64,000 nt of DNA from Streptomyces liangshanensis (GTDB lineage: Bacteria > Actinomycetota > Actinomycetes > Streptomycetales > Streptomycetaceae). The notes under the pieces were generated by a model, which made no database searches, was not told the origin of the DNA, and worked only from the letters and a program-made list of their open reading frames with translations. Position 1 is the stretch's first letter. Each line of letters starts with the position of its first letter. The stretch is taken from the NCBI RefSeq assembly GCF_011694815.1, contig NZ_CP050177.1, positions 5,496,001 through 5,560,000 on the forward strand. Reading direction: 5' to 3'. Shown here piece after piece: positions 53,201 through 61,387 of the stretch. Made by a program: the position numbers and the translations under genes.

Positions 53201-55363
53201 GCGCTCGTCCGCGAACGAGATGTCGCCCGGGTGGACCGGCCGCCCGCCGTAGCAGCGGCCCCCGCCGGGCAGGGGGAGCGAGGGCACACCGCCGCCGTTG
53301 CCCTGTCCGTGGATCTCGCCCTGGGGCTTGAACACCTCGGTGGGACGGCCCGACCACACACCGCGCCGGTCGTCACCCCATCCGTTGACGACGAGCCACT
53401 GACCGTCCACATACGCGACGTGCGTCGTGTCCCACGTGGTCTTCGAGACCGCGGGCAGCGTCAGCGTCCGCCGGTCGAGCACCTGGTCCGGCCCGGCCGC
53501 CGCCACCTGGAGGCCGACCCGCACGACCAGCGCCGGCCAGGCGTCCGTCAGCCGGTACGGCTCGTCGGCGCCCTGCTTGGCCCTGCCCGCCGGGGCCCCG
53601 TTCCTGGGCGACTTCCCCAGGTGCGGCAGGGCCTCCTCCAGCCCCTGATGACCCAGCTCGTCGAGGATCCCGGCGCGCAGGGTCCGCGCCAGGGCCGGGG
53701 CGGGGGACACCGCGGTGATCCGCCGGACCGCCCCGGGCGCGGTGGCCAGCACGGACGGCGACGAGAAGCGCGCCAACTGGTTCAGCCTGTCGTTCAGCTC
53801 GGGCATCCCGAACGGCCGGGCCAGGTCGTCGGCCCGCTCCTCCAGCCAGCCCGCGAGCACCGTGCGCAGCGCGGGGTGACGGGCCATCGATTCGAGCAGC
53901 TCCGGCGCGTTGCCACGGCCGGCCTCCTGCTCCACGGCCGCACGCAGCGCCCGGGCGAAGCGCGGCTCCGAGGTCACCGCCACCAGGTCCCTGCGGCCCT
54001 CCCGCTCGTCGGACAGCCAAGCGCCCAGGTGCACCTCCCGCCCCTCGCCGGAGAGATCCTCGATGGGCACGCCCCAGGCGACACAGGCGTCCAGCAGGTC
54101 CAGGTCCACCCCGGTCCGCCAGCCGGTCCCGCTGCCCAGCCGCACCGGCACCGCGTCGGCGACCAGCCGGTCCACCAGCCGCTCCACCAGGGTCAGTTCG
54201 GCGGCGAGCCGCGGGGTCTGCCCCCAGCCACGCTGCCGGTGCGCCGCCCAGGACGTCAGCCAGCCCGCCGCCGGGACCGTGCCGTCCAGCAGCAGGTCCA
54301 CCGCCCCGCACCGCTCCAGCAGGGCCAACCACGCCTCGTCGAAGCCCACCTCGGCGCCGCCACCCGGGGCCGGCATCAGCGACAACAGCCGCTCCCGCAC
54401 GGTCAGGTCCTCCGTCGCCACGTCCGACAGCGACGCCAGGGCCGTTTGCCAGAAGCTCGCCGCCGCGCGGCTCATCGCCCCCGTGTGGATGATCTCCGCC
54501 AGCAGGGACCGCTCCTCGGCGCGCGCGTCGAGCCCGGCTCCCTTCGACAGGCGCCGCAGATCCTCCAGCATGCCCGCGTACGGGGCGAGCCCGGCCGCGC
54601 ACCGCTCCAGGGAAAGGGTCTTGAACTGCTCGTACGCCTCCGCGGGCGACAGCCGCACCGCGAGCCCCCTCGCGTGCTCCCGCAGCGCCTTGGCGCTGAG
54701 CGCGCCCGCCGCGGCGAACTCCAGGAAGACCTCCCGCAGCCGCGCCTCGTCCACCGCCAGCGCGTACCGCTGCTCGGCCGTCCTGGCCTTCCCGAAGAAC
54801 GTCGCCGCCTGCGCCGTGGACTCCACGGCCAGGAAGAGCCGCGCGACCTGTTCGTAGAAGGTGGGCAGGAAGTGCGGTACGGAACGGTCGAGGCGCTCCC
54901 CGATCTCGTCGAACCCCTCCTTCGCCAGGCCGGGCTTGGTGGCGACGAGCCGCGCGAGCCGCTCCATCTCCTTGACCACGGCGAGCGCGTGGTGCCCGTT
55001 GCCCGGGTCGTTGACCAGCGCCCACGCCGGGAAGCCCAGGGACTGCCGCTTCACCCGGCCGACCTCGGCGACCTCCTCCGCGGCGAAGCCCAGATACTCC
55101 ACGGAGAGGTCCTCGGCGGCCCCGATCGCACCGGGGACCAGCCGCACCACCGTGCGCCCGTCGAGCACCGGATGGCCGTACGCCCGCGCCGTCAGCACGT
55201 CGCCCGGCGCGGCCCCCTCCTCCGCGCCCAGCGGCAGCACCGCCCCGGCGCCCAGCAGATCCGCCGCCGACAGCCCCGCCCCCAGCAGCCGCCCCTCGCT
55301 CACAACGCCCCCACTCACAGCACCCTCAGGCACGACAACCCCGCCCACAGCACCCCCGTTCAC
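50291..55363 (-). CDS. Uncharacterised 1690-residue protein in the MoxR-VWA block
   Basis: The largest gene of the window. No signal peptide, membrane helix or enzyme motif is visible. It opens with a Gly/Val-rich stretch, then YLGFAAEEVAEVGRVKRQSL and helical repeats to about residue 600. A middle part rich in Trp and Gly (TTWDTTHVAYVDGQWLVVNG, WVLHEDQWWEYDPAS) looks beta-propeller-like. An acidic linker is at about 1160 (EEEADEDEEAEEADERV). The helical C-terminal part ends VDGGDLPAFEEFKGRGARGG. GTG 55363 follows GAGGAGGGGG and overlaps the DUF4132 stop (GTGA). Position equals part of E. coli yehI, but the homology is unproven. Confidence 0.82.
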   Translation of the reverse strand: MNGGAVGGVVVPEGAVSGGVVSEGRLLGAGLSAADLLGAGAVLPLGAEEGAAPGDVLTARAYGHPVLDGRTVVRLVPGAIGAAEDLSVEYLGFAAEEVAEVGRVKRQSLGFPAWALVNDPGNGHHALAVVKEMERLARLVATKPGLAKEGFDEIGERLDRSVPHFLPTFYEQVARLFLAVESTAQAATFFGKARTAEQRYALAVDEARLREVFLEFAAAGALSAKALREHARGLAVRLSPAEAYEQFKTLSLERCAAGLAPYAGMLEDLRRLSKGAGLDARAEERSLLAEIIHTGAMSRAAASFWQTALASLSDVATEDLTVRERLLSLMPAPGGGAEVGFDEAWLALLERCGAVDLLLDGTVPAAGWLTSWAAHRQRGWGQTPRLAAELTLVERLVDRLVADAVPVRLGSGTGWRTGVDLDLLDACVAWGVPIEDLSGEGREVHLGAWLSDEREGRRDLVAVTSEPRFARALRAAVEQEAGRGNAPELLESMARHPALRTVLAGWLEERADDLARPFGMPELNDRLNQLARFSSPSVLATAPGAVRRITAVSPAPALARTLRAGILDELGHQGLEEALPHLGKSPRNGAPAGRAKQGADEPYRLTDAWPALVVRVGLQVAAAGPDQVLDRRTLTLPAVSKTTWDTTHVAYVDGQWLVVNGWGDDRRGVWSGRPTEVFKPQGEIHGQGNGGGVPSLPLPGGGRCYGGRPVHPGDISFADERRPVASDGISVWVLHEDQWWEYDPASARRGRVSVPAFFASALTGDAVRLRERACRLLPVRPGLESSPFGTKDGLLGWYVTHDPDAKTLTACSVDGTRGPAVPEDSGVPLPPMRLPGGAILHPRETPAYGGAQIDLYDGEGIHVARHTAGGSEGTYGAGTRLVPPTSHWHALRPRDERGSAALRTVTDADAEALLSAVAGGAEPVDAVRALLPGVTHPGLVAGVAGLVKESARHAERLARLAERSERGPGESEADGPAVRHAYDQVLGEAFEGLAPNGYHFGYRRTSPGTTATFDQIAQVAGLLAADGVPGLPEAAPGSNSWVPLYGSTLVALAVRAALPVTSEPRREALLEFLDAALAVRAGAEAGAGPGEAGEDDGAAIMVDPRGRLRIVELRMPVGPEEEADEDEEAEEADERVRGEVRHAGARRLLIVGCSRADEKEEYWQCLEYDPAGVFGAWEGTTVTGSQVLGAADDPVRAPAVRRLVESVRERGPLPYRPELGVEFAERVGITPTAGVLFQLGCPGLNHYGGDQVPAEFLEPLDVKKPELDWAVSLLRALGTEQRRSLTALLLPADPERVADLWTAGFPAEPLVGEWVAARGKRRVLPPSVIRAVSAELRASQAVDAVLNPAWQAELTGRTEQRLVEGRLEPADATRLLTGSTLGNWVEALRWLAYRLPFGDPLRAVLPQTVLRLRERLADPGLLMDLGVDRDFAYDPVAPRLREAYGLAPKRAAGDAEFFELSAALVLTPTRWRTESDEIWVRPSAVLPEPGVDGGGGGGPDHPDLTLLVATAGKGSALEALRAVLSDEFLALVSADGPAGPAQDPRSSVPGLVAEVAERSGMSEDASALYLMLLALPDPTDRNQAAWTGWKPARLKKARAELTATERVVEGRRARAGRTLFLPGGWLEEKDAPRLPVESWKTALLPRDRPGFVVPDLPVPALFEAAWRRVDGGDLPAFEEFKGRGARGGRR

Positions 55364-56256
55364 AGCGCCCCCTCCTCTTCGCTCTCGACCACACGGCCCG
55401 CGAACACCAGCGCGGCCATCCGCTCGCCCTCGGACCAGGCGACCGGGCCCACCTCACCGAGCGGCAGCCGCCGCCCCGTACCGTCCCGCCACTCCAGCGC
55501 GCCCGTCCGCGCCTCCGCGTCCGGGTAGTCGCCCCCCAGCCAGTACGCCGCCTCCAACTGCCGCCCGTCCTCGACCAGCCGGCACAACGCCTGACCGCCC
55601 CGCACCCGGTAACCGAGCGTCAGCGCCCGCCCGGTGGCGTGCCGCAGCTGCGCGAACTTCCCGTTCGCGTACGCGCTCCAGCCCGTGTCCGTGCCGGCCG
55701 CCCCCACGACCCCCTCCGGCCGCTGCCACACCTCGCGGAACAACTGCTCCACCCCCTGCTCGACCTTCAGCTCCGCCGCGAACTCCCGCAGCTCCGCCAG
55801 GTCCTCGAGCAGCACCGGATGCGGGATCAGCACCGACGGCACCTCGGCCGGCGCCAGCCACACCGAGTCCCCGTCGAGATCCACGATCCCCAGCCCCTTC
55901 ACCGGGTCGGCGTCCCGCAGGAACCCGGCGCGCGCGGTGTCCGCCGAGCCGTCCCCCGCCACCGGCGCCACCACCAGGTCGCGCAGCGCCGCCTGCCACG
56001 CCGTGTCCGGCCATACCCGCGCCAGCAGCGCGACCGGCACCGGCAGCGACCGCACCAGCCAGGCGTCGACCTGCTCCCGGCACTCGCCCTCGTGCCGCGC
56101 CAGCCACTCGGCCAACTGCCGCAGCCTGACGACCTCGACGTCGTCCTTCAGCTTCGGCGGCACCTGCTTCAGCGCCCTGCCGGCGGCATTGCGGCACAGC
56201 ACCCGCGTGCCTTCCAGCGAGACGGCATACCCGCCCGCCGTTTCGATCCAACCCAT
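55360..56256 (-). CDS. DUF4132 domain protein (YehI/MolR-like fragment)
   Basis: A 298-residue protein starting MGWIETAGGYAVSLEGTRVL. The first 120 residues match the DUF4132 pattern (VLCRNAAGRALKQVPPKLKD, LAEWLARHEGECREQVDAWL, VWPDTAWQAALRDLVV), found in E. coli YehI and MolR. The rest (GFLRDADPVKGLGIVDLDGD, HPVLLEDLAELREFAAEL, FREVWQRPEGV, LGYRVRGGQALCRLVEDGRQ) is also typical of the C-terminal part of those proteins. It is therefore the C-terminal half of a YehI-type protein made as a separate chain. First gene of the five-gene block; ATG 56256 follows GGGGAGGGG. A promoter should lie in 56257-56475, but I cannot assign it with confidence. Confidence 0.85.
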   Translation of the reverse strand: MGWIETAGGYAVSLEGTRVLCRNAAGRALKQVPPKLKDDVEVVRLRQLAEWLARHEGECREQVDAWLVRSLPVPVALLARVWPDTAWQAALRDLVVAPVAGDGSADTARAGFLRDADPVKGLGIVDLDGDSVWLAPAEVPSVLIPHPVLLEDLAELREFAAELKVEQGVEQLFREVWQRPEGVVGAAGTDTGWSAYANGKFAQLRHATGRALTLGYRVRGGQALCRLVEDGRQLEAAYWLGGDYPDAEARTGALEWRDGTGRRLPLGEVGPVAWSEGERMAALVFAGRVVESEEEGAL

Positions 56257-56475
56257 GGCAGGACCCCTCCCCGACCTTCTGGTTCTCGAACTGATCACCA
56301 CGTTAGGCGGGGGGTCTGACAACGCCCCGATCGGCCCGGCGAGCCGGTGGACCAGCGGCCGTGCCGGGCCGCCGAACCGGTCGGGAACGCGCGGAGGGAA
56401 CGCGCGGAGGGGCCGCGCGCCCACGACGCCCGGCCCCTCCGACAGCGCGGCCTCGTCCCGAGGCGCCGTCCCGCG

Positions 56476-58044
56476 TCAGACGATGTCCTCCATCTGCTGC
56501 ATGTCACGGGGCGAGTTGGCGTGCGTACGTGTCTCGCCCGCCCGCCGCGCGACGGGCCAGTACGCCGTCGCCAGCAACAGCGCGCCCGCCAGCGTCACCA
56601 CGGCGTAGTTCATCGTGTCGATGGTGACGGGATAGCTCTGCGGCAGGCAGAACAGGATCGTGCAGAGGGTCACCCAGATCACCGCCGTCCAGCCCACCAG
56701 GTCGCTCCAGCGGCCCAGGTTCCACGGCCCGGGCGTGAACCGCTCCGGGCGGATCAGCTTGAGGAACACCGGGATGATGTACACCGGCGTGATCCCGACG
56801 ACGCTGATCGCCGTGATGGCGCCGTACGCGGTGGTCGACCACAGCGACGGCAGGGTCAGCGCGAAGGCCGCGACGACCGTCATGCACACGGCCCAGTACG
56901 GCACCAGGGTGCGCGGGCTGATGCGGCGCCAGAGGTGCGAGAAGGGCAGTTCGCCGTCACGGCTGACGGCGAAGACCATCCGGGAGCCCGACGTGGTCAC
57001 CGCGATCGTGCAGAAGAACATCGCGCCGATCACCAGGAGCAGCATCAGCGTCGCCCCGTCCGTGCCGAGCGCGTCGATGAGGATCTGGGCGGGCGGCACC
57101 CCGGTCTTGGTCGCCTGGGTGGTCGCGTAGTCCTGGATGGCGAACGTGAGGCCGGCCAGCAGGATGAACCCGCCGATCCACGACCACACGATGGACTTGA
57201 TGATGCCGCGCGGCGCGGAGACGGCGGCCTGGGTGGTCTCCTCCGACAGGTGCGCGGAGGCGTCGTACCCGGTGAAGGTGTACATGGTCAGGAGTAGGCC
57301 GAGCGCGCACACGTACAACGGGTTGGAGAAGCCGGTGTCGTTGACGAACTTCCCGAACACGAAGCTCGGCGACTGGTGGCTGTCGGGCAGGATCCACAGT
57401 GTGCCGACGATCGTCACGATGCCCACGAGGTGCCACCACACGCTGAGGTCGTTGAAGAACGCGGCGATCCGCACCCCGCACAGGTTGATCGCCGCGACGA
57501 CTATCAGGATGACCGCGAGGATCAACAGCGTGGAACCGGGCGTGGGTTCGTAGTCCGTCTGGAGGCTGAGCAGCGCCCCGAGGAAGGCCGCCGCGCCGTA
57601 GCCGCTGCCGGCCAGGCCGCCCAGCATGCCGAGCAGGTTGATCCACCCGGTGTAGTAGCCCCAGCGCGGGCCGCCGAGGATGCGGGCCATGTAGTACATG
57701 GCTCCGGAGGTCGGGTACGCGCTGGTCACCTCGGCCAGGGCCATCCCGATGACCAGGACCATGGCGCCGGCGCCGACCCAGCCCCACATCATGACGGCCG
57801 GGCCGCCGTGGCCCATGCCGTATCCGTAGAGGGTCATGCATCCGGTCAACACCGAGATGACGCTGAAGCTGATGGCGAAGTTCCCGAACGGGCCCATGCG
57901 CCGGGCCAGGACGGGCTGGTAGCCCAGCTCCTTGAGGCGCTGCGCGTCCGGTGTGTCGGTGCGGTCCCCGAGCCCGAAGGCGCCGCTCGGGGCGGGGCCG
58001 CCGGTGGGGGAGCCGGTGGGTGAGGTGCCTGTCGAGGAAGACAA
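56476..58044 (-). CDS. APC-superfamily amino acid/amine permease
   Basis: A 522-residue transporter with about 12 membrane segments. A Gly/Pro-rich leader precedes LKELGYQPVLARRMGPFGNF, the start of the amino acid/GABA permease type. Substrate-site segment 1 is FAISFSVISVLTGCMTLYGY and segment 6 is LTMYTFTGYDASAHLSEETT, both characteristic of the BAT1/UGA4-like branch. The cytoplasmic tail ends with MQQMEDIV. The TTG at 58044 has AAGGACG 7 bases upstream. The substrate (GABA, choline or amino acid) is not readable. No catabolic genes are beside it. Confidence 0.88.
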   Translation of the reverse strand: MSSSTGTSPTGSPTGGPAPSGAFGLGDRTDTPDAQRLKELGYQPVLARRMGPFGNFAISFSVISVLTGCMTLYGYGMGHGGPAVMMWGWVGAGAMVLVIGMALAEVTSAYPTSGAMYYMARILGGPRWGYYTGWINLLGMLGGLAGSGYGAAAFLGALLSLQTDYEPTPGSTLLILAVILIVVAAINLCGVRIAAFFNDLSVWWHLVGIVTIVGTLWILPDSHQSPSFVFGKFVNDTGFSNPLYVCALGLLLTMYTFTGYDASAHLSEETTQAAVSAPRGIIKSIVWSWIGGFILLAGLTFAIQDYATTQATKTGVPPAQILIDALGTDGATLMLLLVIGAMFFCTIAVTTSGSRMVFAVSRDGELPFSHLWRRISPRTLVPYWAVCMTVVAAFALTLPSLWSTTAYGAITAISVVGITPVYIIPVFLKLIRPERFTPGPWNLGRWSDLVGWTAVIWVTLCTILFCLPQSYPVTIDTMNYAVVTLAGALLLATAYWPVARRAGETRTHANSPRDMQQMEDIV

Positions 58045-58138
58045 CGGTCGTCCTTCTGCCGTGGTGGTGGGGGATCGGGGGGTGTGACTGACTGGGGGGT
58101 GCAACGGACCGGATGACGTACGGGACGGGCGGGCGCGG

Positions 58139-59185
58139 TCAGGTCGCCGGCCGCTGCCGGTGTCTGCCGAACCGCGGCTGGCTCGTCCGCGCGCCCGCCT
58201 CGGCGACACTCAGGCACTGGCTGCGGCAGCGCGCGATGTGGTCGACGAGCGCGTCCTTGTCGGCGGGGTCGGGCAGCCGGAACTGCCAGGGACGCGGCGT
58301 GATGTGACGCCCCATCGCCTGGAACACGGCCCCCGCCTCCTTGTACTGCTGTCCGGCCCACAAGGCGTGCGCGAGGTAGTTGAGGTCCTGTACGGAACGC
58401 TCCGCCTCCGTACTGAGGGCGAACCATCCGTGGAACGCCGACAGCGCGTCCTGGATCGCGTAGCTGTTCAGCCAGTGCATGTCGAGCGCTTCCCTGGGAA
58501 GCCGCAGCCACCGCTCGACGCGTACGTACACCGGCAGCATCAACAGCGCCGCCGCGGCGGGCTGCTCGGCCCGGCTCAGCACCCAGCGCGCGTACCCGTC
58601 CGCGTGGCTGATCGCCGAGGCGTCGGGCCGGCTGAGCCAGTACTGGAGCATCCGGTGGTACGCCTCGCGGTTGTACGGGTCCAGGGCGTCCGCCCGCCGC
58701 AACAGCCCCCAGGGCCCGGCCGGCAGCATGGGGTCCGAGGCCTTCACCCGGTGCTCGCCCGCCTGTTGGTCCTCGTCTATGACGGCCAGGGCCAGGAAAC
58801 AGGTCCAGGGCACGGGGTTGTCCAGCGCCGCGTGCACGGCGGTCCGGCAGGCGCCGAGGGCCGTGTGCCACAGGGTGTCCGCGTTCGGGTGCCGGCCGCG
58901 GAAGGCCCGGAGCGCCCGTTCCGACGCGACGCGGGCGAGCATCACCGTGGCGGTGGCGCCGGGTTCGTCGTCCGCCCAGGCCTCCACGACGTCCGTGCCG
59001 GCGGCGGACGCGGCGAAGACCTGGCTGCGGTACGTCCAGGCCGCCCAGGAGCGTGAGGTGTCCGTCTGCGCGAGCAGCGTCCGCATGGCCATCCACCGGC
59101 CGAGCGCCACATCCTCCAGCGCCACCCTCAACTCGTTGTCGGAGCCCGCGGGATGCATCACCGGGCGCCAGTCGCCTTCCGCCAT
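58139..59185 (-). CDS. Hypothetical helical-repeat protein
   Basis: A 348-residue protein of alternating helices (SWAAWTYRSQVFAASAAGTD, AVHAALDNPVPWTCFLALAV, AYHRMLQYWLSRPDASAISH, DALSAFHGWFALSTEAERSV, YLAHALWAGQQYKEAGAVFQAMG), a TPR-like pattern without a clear consensus. Its final residues are basic. ATG 59185 is taken; the open frame continues upstream without support. It lies between the permease and the NB-ARC regulator, and the 553-base gap before it implies its own promoter. I do not recognise a family; Streptomyces genes of this look are mostly annotated as hypothetical. Confidence 0.7.
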   Translation of the reverse strand: MAEGDWRPVMHPAGSDNELRVALEDVALGRWMAMRTLLAQTDTSRSWAAWTYRSQVFAASAAGTDVVEAWADDEPGATATVMLARVASERALRAFRGRHPNADTLWHTALGACRTAVHAALDNPVPWTCFLALAVIDEDQQAGEHRVKASDPMLPAGPWGLLRRADALDPYNREAYHRMLQYWLSRPDASAISHADGYARWVLSRAEQPAAAALLMLPVYVRVERWLRLPREALDMHWLNSYAIQDALSAFHGWFALSTEAERSVQDLNYLAHALWAGQQYKEAGAVFQAMGRHITPRPWQFRLPDPADKDALVDHIARCRSQCLSVAEAGARTSQPRFGRHRQRPAT

Positions 59186-59738
59186 GGTCAGCCCCTCGCC
59201 ACGCCGGTGCCACCGGCCCGGGCGGCGCACACGGCGGCTGTACGGGGGGTACGGGACACGGCCGGCGCGGTACGGGACCCGGGGCGCGCGTCGCGCGACG
59301 CCGGGGCCACGGGGGCCGCATGGCGGGCACGGGGGATCGGGCGGGTCAGCCCCGCGGTCGCGGCGCGGTGTCCGGCGGTCGGGGCACAGTGCCCGGCGCT
59401 CGTCATGGTGGGGGGCTCCGAGGGAAAGGGGTGGTGAGAACAGGCCGGCGGCGGGCTCGTCCGGCACGGCACGTGGGGTGGGCGCACCGCGAGCCGGGCG
59501 AGGCTCCGGGCGAGTGGCGGACCGGTCGGCCCTCCGGCTGCGCCGACCGGCTCGGTGGCGGGCGCATCCTTACTCTTCTGGACGGAACGGGCGCGCGCCA
59601 GTGTTGCCCTGTTGCGCAACACCGGGCACGACAGGGGACGCGCACGCGGGTCACCCGCCGAAGTGGGGCCTTCGGAACATTGCGCTCCGACGCGGGGCCC
59701 GGCTGCTCCCGCGAGCCGGGTGGGATCGCCGTACATGG
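59186..59738. other. Intergenic region with a 12-bp palindrome
   Basis: 553 bases without a supported gene. TGTTGCGCAACA at 59608-59619 is a perfect palindrome, and a related half-site GTTGCC precedes it, so an operator is possible. The rest is GC-rich and includes repetitive stretches that produce only shadow frames. Confidence 0.5.
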
Positions 59739-61079
59739 TCAGCCTGCCCCGCCGCCGTCCGCCCCCGGGCACCCGGCCGGGGCCCCGGCCGGATCGGCGC
59801 CGTGCAGGTACCAGGACGTCAACCGCGCCGCACACGCGTGCCGTTCGCCCGCCGTCTCCTCCGCCGCGGCGCGCTCACGCGCGTACGCGCGCAACAGGTC
59901 GTGGATCTCGTAGCGGTGGACGCCGGTCTCCTCCAGCAGGTGCCGAGCGACCAGGTCGTCCAGGTGCCGCCGGGTCCGAGCGAGCGGCGTACCGGTCAGC
60001 GCGGCCACCGCGGCCGTACCGACCGGCGCCACCGGCATCAGACCCAACAGCCGGAACGTACGCGCGACTTCGGGATCCAGCTCGTCGTACGAACGGTCGA
60101 ACGAGCCCCTGACCGAGAGGCCCGCGTCGTCGTGGTCCGCCAGCACGTCGAGACCGCCGTCCTCCCACTCCTCCACCGCGTGCGACAGCGGCCGGTGCGG
60201 ATGGCTCGCCAGCCGCTCGGCGGTGACGCGCAGCGCCAGGGGCAGTCGGCCGCAGTGCCGGACGACCGCCCGGGCCGCCGGCCGCTCCGCCTCCACGCGC
60301 GCGTGCCCCAGCACGGCCCGCAGGAGGTCCAGGGACTCCCGGCAGCTCAGGGGGGCCAGCGAGACCCGCCGCGCGCCCGTCGTCATGGACAGGCCGGTCA
60401 GCCGGCGACGGCTGGTCACGACCACCGCGCAGCCGGCCGCTCCCGGCAGCAGGTGCCTGATCTGCGCGGTGTCCACCGCGTTGTCCAGCACCACGAGCAC
60501 GGGCCCCGGCCGCTGCGCCACCGCCGTCCGGAACAGCGCCGCCCGCGCCTCCACGGAATCGGGCGGGGTCCCCTGGCCGAGGGCCCGCAGAAAGGCGTCG
60601 AGGACCGCGTTCGGGTCGGCCGCGGGGCCGCGCGGGGAATGGCCGCGTAAATCGGCGTACAGAACGCCTTCGGGGAATTGGGCGGCGACGCGGTGGGCCC
60701 AGTGCAGGGCCACGGCCGACTTTCCGACCCCGGGCGGCCCGTCGACGGCGACCGTCAGGGCCGCCCCCTCGGCGCGCGCCCGCGCCAGCTCCGCGTCGAG
60801 GTCCGCGAGCGTCCCGGCCCGTCCCACGAAGGCGGACACCGGCGCCGGAAGCTGCTCCGGCCGTGCCCCGCCCGTCAGTTCGGCCCGCGCCACCAGCACG
60901 CCGCCGGCGCCCAACGCCTCGTCACAGGCCCGCGCCAGCGCCAGCGTCGGGGTGCCCTGGCCGCGCGCGACGCGGCTCAACCACCCCGCGCTGTACCGTA
61001 CGAGGGCGGAGAGCTCGCGGAGGGAGAGACCTTCGGCCTGGCGCCGCGTCTGCAACGCGGCCGCGAACGTCGTCTCCAC
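59739..61079 (-). CDS. XRE-type HTH/NB-ARC (STAND) regulator
   Basis: A 446-residue signal-transduction ATPase. The N-terminal helix-turn-helix is TRRQAEGLSLRELSALVRYS, then AGWLSRVARGQGTPTLA. The NB-ARC domain (about residues 85-330) has the P-loop DGPPGVGKSAVALHWAHRV, kinase 2 GPVLVVLDNA, the RNBS region VVVTSRRRLTG and the GLPL-like GRLPLALRVTAERL. A short winged-helix part follows (YDELDPEVARTFRLLGLM), ending in RYEIHDLLRAYARERAA. The long TPR or BTAD arms of AfsR-type regulators are missing, so it is a compact member. GTG 61079 follows GGGGGA. Likely a switch for a local target. Confidence 0.88.
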   Translation of the reverse strand: METTFAAALQTRRQAEGLSLRELSALVRYSAGWLSRVARGQGTPTLALARACDEALGAGGVLVARAELTGGARPEQLPAPVSAFVGRAGTLADLDAELARARAEGAALTVAVDGPPGVGKSAVALHWAHRVAAQFPEGVLYADLRGHSPRGPAADPNAVLDAFLRALGQGTPPDSVEARAALFRTAVAQRPGPVLVVLDNAVDTAQIRHLLPGAAGCAVVVTSRRRLTGLSMTTGARRVSLAPLSCRESLDLLRAVLGHARVEAERPAARAVVRHCGRLPLALRVTAERLASHPHRPLSHAVEEWEDGGLDVLADHDDAGLSVRGSFDRSYDELDPEVARTFRLLGLMPVAPVGTAAVAALTGTPLARTRRHLDDLVARHLLEETGVHRYEIHDLLRAYARERAAAEETAGERHACAARLTSWYLHGADPAGAPAGCPGADGGGAG

Positions 61080-61152
61080 AGATCCCCCTTCCCCCGCGGG
61101 GCTTCCCCGTGAAGCGTGAGGCTTTCCGTGGAGCAGCCCCCGCCGCGGTCGA

Positions 61153-61240
61153 CTGAACACTACACGGCGTGTTCAGCCACTTACGGAATCTTTTCGCAAA
61201 TTAAGAACCGCAACTCGGCCACAATGTGCGCACAATGCGC
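61153..61240. promoter_or_regulatory. Operator-like dyads between the NB-ARC regulator and dgt
   Basis: CTGAACAC (61153-61160) and GTGTTCAG (61169-61176) form a perfect inverted repeat with an 8-base spacer upstream of the regulator start. At 61225-61234 TGTGCGCACA is a perfect palindrome, and GCGCAC follows. The AT-rich patch 61180-61205 between them is the best site for the regulator's promoter. The 308-base region holds no gene. Confidence 0.55.
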
Positions 61241-61387
61241 ACCTCCGCGCGGTGCGAATCCACTCGCCATTCCCCCTTCGCCCGGATAACCCCCACCCGG
61301 GCCTTCCCGGCCCCCTCCGAGCCCGTCCGGGCGATACGCGGCGGCCCGCGCCGACCCGCTGTCGGTCCCGCCGGTTACCGTCGACAC

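Noticed and set aside
50861..55528. 1555-codon plus-strand frame
   Set aside because: Antisense shadow of the 1690-residue gene, dominated by Arg/Gln/His.
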